Source: Natronolimnohabitans innermongolicus JCM 12255
GTDB taxonomy: Archaea; Halobacteriota; Halobacteria; Halobacteriales; Natrialbaceae
Direction of reading: 5' to 3'
Assembly: GCF_000337215.1 (NCBI RefSeq)
Contig: NZ_AOHZ01000041.1
Coordinates: 74,953 to 138,952, forward strand
Length of the DNA: 64,000 nt
The translations under genes and the position numbers were made by a program. Of the stretch, positions 36,160-45,388 are shown in pieces. The notes beneath the pieces are model-generated. The model was given only the letters and a program-made list of their open reading frames with translations. It had not been told where the DNA came from and did not search any database. Position 1 is the first letter of the stretch, and every line of letters begins with the position of its first letter.

Positions 36160-36242
36160 ATACGGTTTACTGTCTGTCAGGTCCGGCGCACCCGCGACCC
36201 GGGCGGCGGTTGCGCCGGGACATCGGGACAGCAATCCGGATG
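36160..36242. repeat. Palindromic repeat element, copy A
   Basis: The outer arms ATACGGTTTACTGT and ...CAGCAATCCGGAT flank an inner stem CCGGCGCA (36183-36190) / TGCGCCGG (36211-36218). A closely related copy lies at 50772-50852. Both sit between convergent genes. It is a dispersed REP/MITE-like element, possibly acting as a bidirectional terminator. Confidence 0.8.
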
Positions 36243-36258
36243 AGGCGTCGCCTCATCC
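36238..36258. terminator. Perfect 9-bp hairpin
   Basis: GGATGAGGC pairs with GCCTCATCC around a GTC loop, between the ends of two convergent genes and just beyond the Lrp stop codon. It overlaps the right arm of repeat copy A. Confidence 0.45.
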
Positions 36259-36280
36259 GACTGTGACCGACTGTCCGTCT

Positions 36281-36742
36281 TCAGTCGTCGCCGCTCTCGA
36301 GTTCGAACTGCTCGTTCTCGGCGACAGCGTTGAGAACGATGCTCGTGTTCGACTGATTGATGTCGGGATCCGTGATCAGCGACTTGATCTGCTCGTTCAT
36401 GTCGTCGGTGTCTTTGAACTTCCCGATGGCAATCACGTCGTAGTTGCCGGTGACTTCGTACACCGAGATCATCTGGCGGTGATCCTTCAGCGTCTCCGTG
36501 ATCTCCGGCAGCGCGCTTCCTTCGGCTTTGAGCTGCATGACCGCGGTGACGTCGTAACCGAGCGCGTCGTAGTCTACGATCGGTGTATACCCTTGAATGA
36601 CGTCTTCGTCCTCCAGGTCCGAGAGATGGTTCGAGACCGTCGTTACGGAAACGTCCAGTTCTTCGGCGAGGCTCCGCAGGCTCGCGCGACCGTTGCCGAG
36701 CAGTTCGTTGACGAGATCGGTGTCCAGGTGTTCGTACGTCAT
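36281..36742 (-). CDS. Lrp/AsnC-family transcriptional regulator
   Basis: 153 residues. The N-terminal HTH ([20 protein letters not shown]) is followed by an AsnC/RAM effector domain ([17 protein letters not shown]). It probably controls amino-acid or nitrogen genes and may regulate itself. A strong TATA box (36763-36772) lies 26 bases upstream, and an inverted repeat at 36809-36838 could be an operator. Confidence 0.9.
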   Translation of the reverse strand: MTYEHLDTDLVNELLGNGRASLRSLAEELDVSVTTVSNHLSDLEDEDVIQGYTPIVDYDALGYDVTAVMQLKAEGSALPEITETLKDHRQMISVYEVTGNYDVIAIGKFKDTDDMNEQIKSLITDPDINQSNTSIVLNAVAENEQFELESGDD

Positions 36743-37159
36743 TTGAATACTCTGAATCGCTCCTTATATAAGGGGTTTACGAATACTCGAGTTTCGATCG
36801 CGTTCGACGCGTATTCGAATAGGGATCTCGAATAACGCCGGAATTTCGGGCGCTGAGCGGTTCTCTCGAGGCTGAACCGGTCCCCTGGACCCCACATTAC
36901 TACTCGAATGGGCGCATGTGAGTGGAATCCGTCGACAGTCGATGGAAACGGAGCGCTTGCGATCACACTGGTGGGTGTCACCACGGACCGACCGACGACC
37001 CATACTCGTCCCGCGACGTAACCAGTTCCGAAACGAGCGGTTACGGTGACCGCTGAACAGGCTTCCCTGGCGCCGTTTCCACAGCGACTGTTATTTTCCG
37101 AAACTGGTCGTAGTTACCTATCCGGAAGCTATTTTGTGACGGCATCAGTCGTAGTATCC
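36743..37159. other. Divergent promoter region (Lrp and tungstate operon)
   Basis: No gene seen. CTTATATAAG at 36763-36772 is the TATA box for the Lrp gene. GCTATTTT at 37128-37135, 29 bases before ATG 37160, is a TATA box for the ABC operon. An inverted repeat GCGTATTCGA (36809-36818) with TCGAATAACGC (36828-36838) is a candidate operator. Confidence 0.6.
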
Positions 37160-38083
37160 ATGACGATACAACGGAGGGAGTTCCTCTCGGTGCTCGGGGG
37201 CGGCGTTGCCGTCGGACTGGCGGGCTGTACCGGGGCCGACGACAGCGACGGGCCCGAAATCAGCGGCGAGACGCTGACGCTCACGACGACGACGAGCACG
37301 TACGACACGGGCCTGCTCGACGAGCTCAACGCGCCGTTCGAGGACCGCTACGGCGTCACCGTCGACGCCGTCGCACAGGGGACCGGTGCGGCGCTCAGAA
37401 CGGCTCGGGACGGCGACTCCGACGTCGTGATGGTGCACGCGCGCTCGCTCGAGGACGAGTTCATGGAGGAAGGGTACGGCGTCAACCGCCGCGACCTCAT
37501 GTTCAACGACTTCGTGATCGTCGGCGAGTCCGACGATCCGGCGGACGTCGAAGGGGAAGACGACGCCGCGGCGGCGTTCGAAGCGATCGCCGAGGCGGAA
37601 GCCACGTTCGTCTCTCGCGGGGACGAGTCGGGAACGCACACGAAGGAACTCGAGATCTGGGACGAAACCGGGCTGACCGTCGAGGAGTTCGGGGAGTGGT
37701 ACCTCGACGGCGGCGGCGGGATGGGAGAGACTCTGAACACGGCGAACCTGGACGGCGGGTACACGCTTGTCGATCGCGGAACGTTCCTCGACATGCGAGA
37801 CGAGATTGACCTCGAACTCCTGGTCGAGGGGCCGGTCGAAGGCGGCTCGGAGATGCTCATGAACCCCTACGGAATCGTCGCGGTCAACCCCGCTGTCCAC
37901 GACAACGTCAACTACGACCTCGCGATGGCGTACATCGGCTACATCACCAGCCTCGAGGGTCAGGAGATCATCGAGGAGTACCGGTCGAACGACGAACAGC
38001 TGTTCTTCGCCGAAGCGCTGTCCGAAGACCCGAACTTCCGGCAGTACCTCCCCGAGGGGTGGGAGCGCAGTAGCGATGACTAA
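37160..38083 (+). CDS. Tungstate/molybdate ABC transporter, binding lipoprotein
   Basis: 307 residues from ATG 37160 ([14 protein letters not shown]); the longer frame from 37046 is unlikely given the Tat motif and TATA spacing. The lipobox is GLAGC. The mature part, [18 protein letters not shown] and [18 protein letters not shown], matches TupA-type oxyanion-binding proteins. First gene of the tup-like operon: binding protein, permease, ATPase, then a ModE-type regulator. Whether it prefers tungstate or molybdate is inferred from TupA similarity. Confidence 0.88.
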   Translation: MTIQRREFLSVLGGGVAVGLAGCTGADDSDGPEISGETLTLTTTTSTYDTGLLDELNAPFEDRYGVTVDAVAQGTGAALRTARDGDSDVVMVHARSLEDEFMEEGYGVNRRDLMFNDFVIVGESDDPADVEGEDDAAAAFEAIAEAEATFVSRGDESGTHTKELEIWDETGLTVEEFGEWYLDGGGGMGETLNTANLDGGYTLVDRGTFLDMRDEIDLELLVEGPVEGGSEMLMNPYGIVAVNPAVHDNVNYDLAMAYIGYITSLEGQEIIEEYRSNDEQLFFAEALSEDPNFRQYLPEGWERSSDD

Positions 38084-38860
38084 GTGGCCGGCAGCGACGC
38101 TCGTCGCTCGAGCCGTCGCGACCAGAACGGAGGGTTCGATCGCATGTCGCTCGAGCAGCAGATGCTGACGGCACTGGTCGTCGACTTTCCCTTCGAGTGG
38201 AACTACATCCGGAGCATCGTTCGCGTCTCGTTGTACGTGAGCCTCACCGCGGTGGCGCTGAGTACGCTACTCAGCCTCCCGGTCGCGCTGCTCGTCGGCT
38301 TCAAAGAGTTCCGCGGGAAGACGCTGCTCACGTCGATCATCAACACCGGGATGGGGTTTCCGAGCGTCGTCGTCGGCCTCGTCGTGCTCTTTGCGGTGTC
38401 CAATCAGGGACCGCTCGGTTCGTTCGACCTCGTGTTCACCACCGAGGCGATGATCCTGTCCCAGATCGTCCTCGCGGCGCCGGTCATCACCGGCGTGAGT
38501 CTCGCCGCCGTCAGCAGCGTCGAGCAGAACGTCCGCGACGCGGCGTACGCGATGGGCGGCACGAACCTCGACGTCGCGCTCGTGACGATCAAGGAGGCCC
38601 GTTACGGAATCGCGACGGCCGTCCTCGCCGGTTTCGGACGGGCGATCAGCGAAGTCGGCTCCGTACTCATCGTCGGCGGGAACATCGCCAGTTCGGACGG
38701 CACCTCGGTCACGCGAACGATCACGACCGCGATCCAGCTCGAGGCGCGCCAGGGGCGGTTCGAAACGGCGATGATCCTCGGGGCGATACTCGTCGTCCTC
38801 GTGTTGCTGGTCAACGCGATCGTGGTCCGACTCGGCAGCGGAGGTGGGCGGTACGGATGA
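38084..38860 (+). CDS. Tungstate/molybdate ABC transporter, permease
   Basis: 258 residues using a GTG immediately after the TAA of the binding-protein gene; ATG 38144 (MSLEQQM) is an alternative. Five or six membrane helices with the EAA-type loop [19 protein letters not shown]. The length fits TupB-type permeases. Its stop overlaps the ATPase start by four bases (ATGA). Confidence 0.87.
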   Translation: MAGSDARRSSRRDQNGGFDRMSLEQQMLTALVVDFPFEWNYIRSIVRVSLYVSLTAVALSTLLSLPVALLVGFKEFRGKTLLTSIINTGMGFPSVVVGLVVLFAVSNQGPLGSFDLVFTTEAMILSQIVLAAPVITGVSLAAVSSVEQNVRDAAYAMGGTNLDVALVTIKEARYGIATAVLAGFGRAISEVGSVLIVGGNIASSDGTSVTRTITTAIQLEARQGRFETAMILGAILVVLVLLVNAIVVRLGSGGGRYG

Positions 38861-39624
38861 CGCTCGAAGCGATCGACGTCCACCACAGCTACGGGTACGA
38901 GACGGTCTTCGAGGGCGTCTCGCTGTCGGTGACGCCCGGAGAGGTCGTCGCGATCATCGGCCCCTCCGGCGTCGGAAAGTCGACGCTCCTCCGACTGCTC
39001 GCGCTCTTCGACGCGCCCGACGACGGCGCGATCGTCTACGACGACGACCCCGTCTGGGAGGTCTCGGATCAGCGACGTCTCGAGTATCGCCGCCGGATCG
39101 GCATGGTGTTCCAGGACGCCAGCCTCTTCGACGCAAGCGTCCGTCGCAACGCCGAGTACGGGCTTCGCGTCCGCCAGTCGTGGCGCGAGCGCCTTCGCCA
39201 CGAACTCGGGGGACTCGTCGGGAAGGAAAACGGCACCGGCGCCGCGGTCGACGCCCTCGAGACCGTCGGGCTTCGCGAGCAAGCCGAACAGGACGCCTCG
39301 TCGCTCTCGGGCGGCGAGGCCCAGCGCGTCGCCTTCGCCCGCGCGCTCGCGTACGATCCGGACGTCCTCCTCCTCGACGAGCCGACGTCCGACCTCGACC
39401 CGCGGAACACGGCCGTGCTCGAAGACGCCGTCCTCGAGGCCCGCGACCGAGACATCGGGGTCGTCATCGCGACCCACGACATGCACCAGGCCGAACGGAT
39501 CGCCGACCGCGTCGGCGTCCTTCTCGGCGACGAAATCATCGAAGTCGGGCCGACCGAGCGGGTGTTCGAGGACCCCGTCGACGACCGAACCCGGAAATTT
39601 ATCTCCGGAGAGCTGATATACTGA
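38857..39624 (+). CDS. Tungstate/molybdate ABC transporter, ATPase
   Basis: 255 residues. Walker [11 protein letters not shown]-loop VFQDASLF, signature [16 protein letters not shown], Walker [13 protein letters not shown], and H-loop ATHDMHQAE. It energises uptake of the oxyanion. An acidic insert with [10 protein letters not shown] lies between Q-loop and signature. Translationally coupled to the permease. Confidence 0.92.
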   Translation: MTLEAIDVHHSYGYETVFEGVSLSVTPGEVVAIIGPSGVGKSTLLRLLALFDAPDDGAIVYDDDPVWEVSDQRRLEYRRRIGMVFQDASLFDASVRRNAEYGLRVRQSWRERLRHELGGLVGKENGTGAAVDALETVGLREQAEQDASSLSGGEAQRVAFARALAYDPDVLLLDEPTSDLDPRNTAVLEDAVLEARDRDIGVVIATHDMHQAERIADRVGVLLGDEIIEVGPTERVFEDPVDDRTRKFISGELIY

Positions 39625-39676
39625 ACGAACGCAGCCGATAAACGCCGCCAGACGGCGTTTCCCGAGGAGACCACCG

Positions 39677-40399
39677 ATGACGATCGAACGAGATTACAGC
39701 CCGAAACTCGCCGTCGAGGACGTGACGATCGACCGCCGCGACGTCGAGATGCTCGACGCGATCGATCGCTACGGCTCGATGCACAAAGCGGCCGACGAGC
39801 TGGGCCGGTCGTACGCCCGCGTCCAGAACCGCGTCGTCGAGATCGAAGACGCCGTCGGACCGATCACTGAGCGCACGCGCGGCGGCAGCGGCGGCGGCGG
39901 CACCGAACTCACGCAGACCGCCCGCGAACTTCGCCAGCAGTTCGACCGTCACGACGCCGAACTCGACGGCGTCGCGCAGGTGACGGAGTCCGTCTTTTCC
40001 GGCACCGTCCGCGACCGAACCGGGGAACTCGCCACCGTCGAAACGCCGATCGGCCCGATTCTGGCGCTGGTTCCGGAGGGAGCGAGCAGCGTGCAGCTCA
40101 CCGTCCGCTCCGACGCCGTCGTCCTCACCGACCCGAGCGAGGCGCCGCGGGCCGACGACACCAGCCTCCGAAATCAGTTCACGGGCCGAATCGAACGGCT
40201 CGAGCCGGGCGATGCGATCGCGAGAGTGACGGTTCGGCTCGGTGGTGACGAGGAACGCGACGGCGAGCAGACGATTCAGGCCCTGATCACGGCCTCGAGT
40301 GCGGAGCGGTTAGCCCTCGAGTCGGGGCAGTCGATCACGGTTTCGTTCAAGGCGACGGCCGCGAGGGGCGTTCCGGTCGATCCGGGTTCGGCGGAGTGA
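39677..40399 (+). CDS. ModE-type regulator with molbindin domain
   Basis: 240 residues. The N-terminal winged helix SMHKAADELGRSYARVQNRV is LysR/ModE-like. Two TOBE-like segments (FSGTVRDRTGELATVETPIG and FTGRIERLEPGDAIARVTVR) would bind molybdate or tungstate. A Gly/Ser-rich loop (RGGSGGGGTEL) follows the HTH. It probably represses the upstream transporter when oxyanion is plentiful. It lies 52 bases after the ATPase gene. Confidence 0.87.
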   Translation: MTIERDYSPKLAVEDVTIDRRDVEMLDAIDRYGSMHKAADELGRSYARVQNRVVEIEDAVGPITERTRGGSGGGGTELTQTARELRQQFDRHDAELDGVAQVTESVFSGTVRDRTGELATVETPIGPILALVPEGASSVQLTVRSDAVVLTDPSEAPRADDTSLRNQFTGRIERLEPGDAIARVTVRLGGDEERDGEQTIQALITASSAERLALESGQSITVSFKATAARGVPVDPGSAE

Positions 40400-40732
40400 G
40401 GCAACCGCTTTTCTCCGGGTAGATTCTACTTCTCGGCTCGAACTCGAGAGGCGAGATGAGGACAGTTTCGACGCTGTGACTCGAGCGCTTGCTCGGCGGA
40501 AAACGGTACATCTGGATTTGAACGACGTTGAGACGGTCACGATCGCGACGCTCGCGGGCTGTGACCGTTCTACTTTACATTCAGGCCGCACGATTCGCTC
40601 GCGAAATTGTTCGCGAAGAAGTGTCCGTCTGGGATTTGAACCCGATGCAAATCCTCGCTTCGCTCGGATTTCCGTGCTTCAACTCCCAGAACGTGCGCGC
40701 TTCGCTCGCTCGCAAAAACTCGCTCGCTGTAG
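40400..40732. other. Region with tRNA-Glu end duplication
   Basis: No gene seen. Two A+T-poor stretches with repeated CGCTTCGCTCGCTCGC-like sequence flank a partial copy of the tRNA-Glu 3' end (see the next entry). Confidence 0.4.
40619..40643 (-). repeat. Duplicated 3' end of tRNA-Glu
   Basis: TCCGTCTGGGATTTGAACCC at 40624-40643 is identical to 40736-40755, the T arm and acceptor end of tRNA-Glu; the preceding AGTG also matches with a one-base gap. This is the trace that integration of an element into a tRNA gene leaves behind. Confidence 0.8.
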
Positions 40733-40807
40733 TGCTCCGTCTGGGATTTGAACCCAGGTCATCGGCTCGAAAGGCCGAAATGATTGGCCGGACTACACCA
40801 ACGGAGC
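40733..40807 (-). tRNA. tRNA-Glu (TTC)
   Basis: Minus strand, 75 nt. Acceptor GCTCCGT pairs with ACGGAGC. The anticodon stem TCGGC/GCCGA encloses loop CTTTCGA, so the anticodon is TTC (Glu). The T loop is GGTTCAAATCC. The discriminator is A; CCA is not encoded. No intron. Confidence 0.97.
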
Positions 40808-40945
40808 GCTTACGTCGTTCGCACACCGAGCCTCGACAGACGTCGTCTGTCTCGACAACGGAGCGTGCGTCGAACGCATTCAGTGATTGCTGGGGGCTAG
40901 TAAAAAACGTTCCGTTCCGCGGCCGCAGTGGTAGGGACTGGCGTG

Positions 40946-41082
40946 CTATAGTAACAACTGAAACTGTTCACACACCAATCGCACAGCGCTCGTGCGATTG
41001 GGTGTGCACTGACTTTCAGTGCACGCCTAATCGCCGGATAGCGTTGCGATTAGTGTGTAACTCGTTTCAGTGGCTACTATAG
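40946..41082. repeat. 137-bp cloverleaf inverted-repeat element
   Basis: The ends are CTATAGTAACAACTGAAAC and its near-complement GTTTCAGTGGCTACTATAG (17 of 19 match). Inside are three perfect hairpins: CAATCGCAC/GTGCGATTG (40976-40984 with 40992-41000), GTGCACTGA/TCAGTGCAC (41004-41012 with 41016-41024), and CTAATCGC/GCGATTAG (41027-41034 with 41046-41053). A folded strand is a four-arm cloverleaf. No protein is encoded. It looks like a MITE-type or structural repeat. Confidence 0.85.
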
Positions 41083-41177
41083 GAACCCTCCGTCACCGTC
41101 GAAATTCGACGACTCGCTCGAGCGAACCGTGCGGCGACTTCTCAACGCTTTTCACCCCGCACGACGACGCATCTGGC

Positions 41178-41915
41178 ATGAAATACGTTCGATTCCGCGA
41201 TCCGGCGGGTGCGATCCGACGCGGCGAGTACGAGAGCGGCCACGTCCACTTCGGCAACGAGAGCTACGCGCTCGACGACGACGCGATCGACGTCTTGCCG
41301 CCGTGTGACCCCTCGAAGATCGTCTGTATCGGCCGCAACTACGCCGACCACGCCGACGAGATGGGCTCGGAACTCCCGGATCGACCGATGCTGTTCCTGA
41401 AGGGACCGAACACGGTCGCGAGCCACGGCGACACGATCACGACGCCGGCCGGTAAGGACCGCATCGACTACGAGGCCGAACTGGCGGTCGTCATCGGCGA
41501 GCAGTGTCGCCACGTCCCCGTCGCGGACGCGATGGACGTCGTCGAAGGATTCACCTGCCTCAACGACGTTTCGAACCGCGAAGACCAGCAAGACGAGCGC
41601 AACTGGATCCGCGGAAAGGCCTTCGACGGCGCCGCGCCGATGGGGCCGCTGCTCGCGACTCCTGACGAGGTTCCCGAAGACGCCAGCGTCCAGTCGCGAG
41701 TCAACGGCGAACTCAAACAGGACGGCCACCGCGAACAGCTCATCTTCCCCATCCCGGAGCTGATCGCCGAGATCACGACCTACATGACCCTCGAGGAAGG
41801 CGACGTGATCGCGACGGGCACGCCCGAGGGCGTCGGCCCGCTCGAGGACGGCGACGAGGTCGAAATCGAGGTCGAAGGCGTCGGCACGCTCGAGCACACG
41901 GTCCGGATTCCCTGA
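41178..41915 (+). CDS. Fumarylacetoacetate hydrolase-family protein
   Basis: 245 residues. KIVCIGRNYADHADEMG opens the FAH catalytic domain. The metal ligands are in DYEAELAVVIG and NDVSNRE, and GTPEGVGPLEDGD is the C-terminal FAH signature. Members cleave or decarboxylate beta-diketo acids in aromatic or sugar catabolism; the substrate is unknown here. Start ATG 41178 fits the family; the longer frame from 41070 crosses the repeat region. Confidence 0.9.
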   Translation: MKYVRFRDPAGAIRRGEYESGHVHFGNESYALDDDAIDVLPPCDPSKIVCIGRNYADHADEMGSELPDRPMLFLKGPNTVASHGDTITTPAGKDRIDYEAELAVVIGEQCRHVPVADAMDVVEGFTCLNDVSNREDQQDERNWIRGKAFDGAAPMGPLLATPDEVPEDASVQSRVNGELKQDGHREQLIFPIPELIAEITTYMTLEEGDVIATGTPEGVGPLEDGDEVEIEVEGVGTLEHTVRIP

Positions 41916-41987
41916 TCGGACCGGTTCAGTCTCGGGAAGACCGATCGTTTCGAACCTTTTTCGAATCACTCGCGCGAAGTCACCGGC

Positions 41988-42692
41988 ATGACCGTTCGAT
42001 TCGGTGCGGTGACCGTCGACTGGCTCGGCCTCGCGACGATCCGACTCGAGGGACGGACCGGCGCGGTGATCTATATGGACCCGGGACCGGAGGCGTACGA
42101 CGTCCTCGAGGAGAGCCCGCGGGACGGCGACCTGATCCTCGTCAGTCACGACCACCACTACGATCCGGACTCGATCCGGCGCGTGGCCCACGAGGACGCC
42201 ATCGTCGTGGTTCACGAGTCGATCGACGCCCGCGAGATCGATCGGGTCGACGAACGACCCGAGGACCTCCCCTACGAGGTCGAGCGCGTCCGCGCCGACG
42301 AGTCGTTCGTCCTCGGTCCGCTCGACCTGTTCACCACGCCCGCGTACAACGACCCCGCGGGGCCACACGTCGACGAGCGCGGCAAGCCCTACCACCCCGA
42401 AGGTCGGGGCTGTGGCTTCGGCGTGACCGTCGACGGCGTCACGGCCTTCTGGCCCGGCGACACCGACGTCCTCGAGTATCACGAAGAGCTACGCGTTGAC
42501 CTCTTCCTGCCGCCGATCGGCGGGACGTACACGATGGATCGTCGCGAAGCCGCGGCCCTCGCCGAGCGACTCGAGCCGGATCTCGTTCTCCCCGTTCACT
42601 ACGATACGTTCGACGAAATCGAGGTCGACGCCGACGCCTTCGTCGTCGACGTTGCAAACCGGGCGATTCCGGTCGTATTGGACGAACGCTGA
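41988..42692 (+). CDS. MBL-fold metal-dependent hydrolase (UlaG-like)
   Basis: 234 residues. ILVSHDHHYD holds the metallo-beta-lactamase HxHxD-type ligands, WPGDTDVL supplies the second Asp, and LVLPVHYDTFDEIEVDA is the C-terminal His motif. It resembles L-ascorbate-6-phosphate lactonase-like hydrolases, but the substrate is unknown. Nearby genes give no clear pathway. Confidence 0.87.
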   Translation: MTVRFGAVTVDWLGLATIRLEGRTGAVIYMDPGPEAYDVLEESPRDGDLILVSHDHHYDPDSIRRVAHEDAIVVVHESIDAREIDRVDERPEDLPYEVERVRADESFVLGPLDLFTTPAYNDPAGPHVDERGKPYHPEGRGCGFGVTVDGVTAFWPGDTDVLEYHEELRVDLFLPPIGGTYTMDRREAAALAERLEPDLVLPVHYDTFDEIEVDADAFVVDVANRAIPVVLDER

Positions 42693-42753
42693 GTCGCCGA
42701 CGGTACTGCCGGTTTGTGAACGCTTTCACGGATCTCCATCGAGTAGTTGGCGT

Positions 42754-44055
42754 GTGAGCTTCCGTTCGCCCACAGCACTGTCACGGGTTTGGACGAACCC
42801 TTACTACCGTCGGTGGCTGCTGTGGGGGATCCTCGCCGCGTCGTTCCTGCTCGTCAGCATCTACCGACTGTCGACGGCGGTTATTGCGGGGCAGTTGATG
42901 GACGCGTTCGAGATCACGGGTGCAGAGCTGGGGCTGTTACACGCGGCGTTTTTCGTCATCTACTCACTGATGCAGATTCCGGTGGGCATCCTCGTGGACC
43001 GAATCGGTGCTCGGCGGACAGCGGCGGTGGGGGCCGTGGTGATGAACGTCGGTGCGGTCTGGTTCGCGCTCGCCGGTGGCTACGGCGGGGCACTCGCCGG
43101 CCGGTTTCTCATCGGACTCGGCGGCAGCGTGATCTTCGTCGCGATGCTCCGGTTTTGTGCGAACTGGTACCGAACCGACGAGTTCGCGACGATGAACGGA
43201 CTGTGTTTCGCCGTCGGCGGTGTCGGCGGCATCATCGCGACGACGCCGTTCGCCGTTGCGGTCGACGTCGCGGGGTGGCGGACGGCGGTACTCGGGTTGG
43301 GCGCCGCGGGTCTCGTCGTCGCAGCCGCCACCTTCGTCTTCGTTCGCGATTCCGCCGAACGGGCCGGCTTGCCGGCTATCGACGGCGTTCCCGAGCAGTC
43401 GATGTTGACGATCCCGGAGGTCCGACAGTTCACGGCCCGCATCGTTACCGATCGCATGACCTGGGTTGTCTCGCTTCTGCTCTACTGTACCGGCGGGGTG
43501 AACCTGACGCTCGTGGGACTGTGGGGAATTCCCTACGTCGTTCAGACGTACGACGTCTCGGTGACGACGGCCTCGACGATCACGCTCTGTGGCGGCGTCG
43601 GTCTCGTCGTCGGACCGCCGGCCGTCGGTCGGCTTTCGGATCGCCTCGAGCGCGATACCGAATTTATCGTCGCCGGCACCGCCATCTACACCGTCGCGCT
43701 GGGGTTTCTCGCCGTCGCCGGTGATCCGCCGCTCGTGACCGTCGGTGCCGTGTTCTTCCTGACGGGCGCCCTGTTCGGTACGTTTGCGCTCACCTACCCG
43801 CTAGTCCAGACCCGGTACGACGAGCGAGCCAGCGGGATCGCGATCGGGGCGATCAACGGGGCCTCGTTTTTCGGCGCCGCCACGTTTCCGACGCTCATGG
43901 GGTGGGCACTCGACGCGTACTGGACCGGCGAGTTCATCGACGGCGCCCGCGTGTACACCGAAACCGGGTATCGAATCGCGTTCGTCATCGGGACCGTCGC
44001 CGGGTTCGTGGCGCTTTGCTGTGCCGTCTGGATTCACGTCACCGATCACGAGTAG
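42754..44055 (+). CDS. MFS transporter
   Basis: 433 residues using GTG 42754 (VSFRSPTAL); the frame is open further upstream without family sequence. Twelve hydrophobic segments, with the MFS A motif GILVDRIGARRTAAVG after the second helix. It exports or imports small solutes; the class cannot be told from motifs. A 60-base gap separates it from the MBL gene, on the same strand. Confidence 0.87.
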   Translation: MSFRSPTALSRVWTNPYYRRWLLWGILAASFLLVSIYRLSTAVIAGQLMDAFEITGAELGLLHAAFFVIYSLMQIPVGILVDRIGARRTAAVGAVVMNVGAVWFALAGGYGGALAGRFLIGLGGSVIFVAMLRFCANWYRTDEFATMNGLCFAVGGVGGIIATTPFAVAVDVAGWRTAVLGLGAAGLVVAAATFVFVRDSAERAGLPAIDGVPEQSMLTIPEVRQFTARIVTDRMTWVVSLLLYCTGGVNLTLVGLWGIPYVVQTYDVSVTTASTITLCGGVGLVVGPPAVGRLSDRLERDTEFIVAGTAIYTVALGFLAVAGDPPLVTVGAVFFLTGALFGTFALTYPLVQTRYDERASGIAIGAINGASFFGAATFPTLMGWALDAYWTGEFIDGARVYTETGYRIAFVIGTVAGFVALCCAVWIHVTDHE

Positions 44056-44204
44056 CGACCGACCGGTAGCGAGTCGCGCCTGACCGCAATGTTTCGGCCG
44101 CTCCGGACGGCTTCGGCGGGAAACGCTGATTCGGCCAAACCTCCCGACCTCGGCCGCGGGAAATCGGCCCCACGTATTAGTGTCACTGCGACGAACAAGG
44201 TCGC

Positions 44205-45176
44205 ATGGACGAGGACCCCCGCTCGAGTCGGGCGGGCGAGTCGCCACGCTACTGCTCGCAGTGTGGCTCCGCCCTCGAGTCGGCGATGAACTACTGTCCG
44301 AACTGCGGGACTCCCGTCGGCGCCGACGAGGGAACCGGCGTCTCGAAGACGCACTCGAGCGACGGCGAGCGATCGGCCGACGAAACGACCGACCGCGACC
44401 GCGACGTCCTCGAGTACCGGATCGCCGAGGCGATGCGAGACGGCTGGGAACTCGAGCACGATTTCGGCGACCACGCGGTGATGATCCGCCGGACGGTCGG
44501 CGATCTCGACGAACACGTGGCCGTCGCGATACTGACGATCTGGTTTACGATGGGGATGGGCAACGTCGCCTGGGGCGCGTATCGCTACTTCGGCAGCCCC
44601 GAGCGGATCGTCCTCCGTGCCGACGGTATCGAGGGGAAAATCGATGACGACGACGACGCCTCGAGATCCGTTCTTCTCGGACGAATCACCGCCGTGTTCT
44701 GCTGGCTCGTGGCCGCAGCCGTGGCTGCGGTCGCTGTTCAGTTCGGGGTGGCCGGGATCGGCTACCTGTTTCTCGCACTCGCCCTCGCGTTCGCGATCAT
44801 GGGAACCGTTTCGCTCCCGTCGGTCAACCGCCGCCTCGAGGGCCGTCGATCGATCACGGCCAACGGTCGCGTTCGGTCGGTCGACGAGCGAACCGTCGTC
44901 GACTACGATCGGCCGTGTTCGGCCTGCGGAGCCGCTGTCGGCCGCGGGCTCGAGCGAACCTACCGCAAGGAGTTCTGTCTGCTCGGCGTCCCGCTCTCGC
45001 GTTCGGAGGGCCGAAACTACTACTGTCGGGAGTGTGCCACCGGTGCGGACGCGTCGGTTCGCTCGCGGACCGCAGAAGGGAAGTCCGCGGCTGATTTCGA
45101 ATCGTCGCGGTCGCTCGAGACCGACGCGAATCGGAACCGGGAGACGGAAGCAGAGACGGAACGGGAGTCGTCGTAG
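44205..45176 (+). CDS. Double-zinc-ribbon membrane protein
   Basis: 323 residues. An N-terminal zinc ribbon (YCSQCGS and YCPNCGT), a central part with two or three membrane helices (about 105-205, FCWLVAAAVAAVAVQ), and a C-terminal second Cys group (CSACG and YYCREC). Acidic, Arg/Glu-rich tail. Uncharacterised; the zinc ribbons probably face the cytoplasm. Confidence 0.7.
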   Translation: MDEDPRSSRAGESPRYCSQCGSALESAMNYCPNCGTPVGADEGTGVSKTHSSDGERSADETTDRDRDVLEYRIAEAMRDGWELEHDFGDHAVMIRRTVGDLDEHVAVAILTIWFTMGMGNVAWGAYRYFGSPERIVLRADGIEGKIDDDDDASRSVLLGRITAVFCWLVAAAVAAVAVQFGVAGIGYLFLALALAFAIMGTVSLPSVNRRLEGRRSITANGRVRSVDERTVVDYDRPCSACGAAVGRGLERTYRKEFCLLGVPLSRSEGRNYYCRECATGADASVRSRTAEGKSAADFESSRSLETDANRNRETEAETERESS

Positions 45177-45388
45177 TTCGATTCCGCAGGCGGTCTCCGG
45201 GTCGGGTGCTCATACCGGGTATCGAAGCGCGGTTGAACGACTGGGACTCGGTGCTCAGATTCCAGGCGACGGGACCCTTCGGCGCCGTACCGCCGATCCG
45301 AAGCGAGTGCCGGCGACGGAAACAGTAGCGGTGGTCGACGTCACGTCACGTCGAACGTGCGACGGACTCCGCTACGACATCGGCCGAA

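Noticed and set aside
41070-41177. Extended N-terminus of the FAH-family protein
   Set aside because: It would run through the cloverleaf element's right arm; ATG 41178 matches family length.
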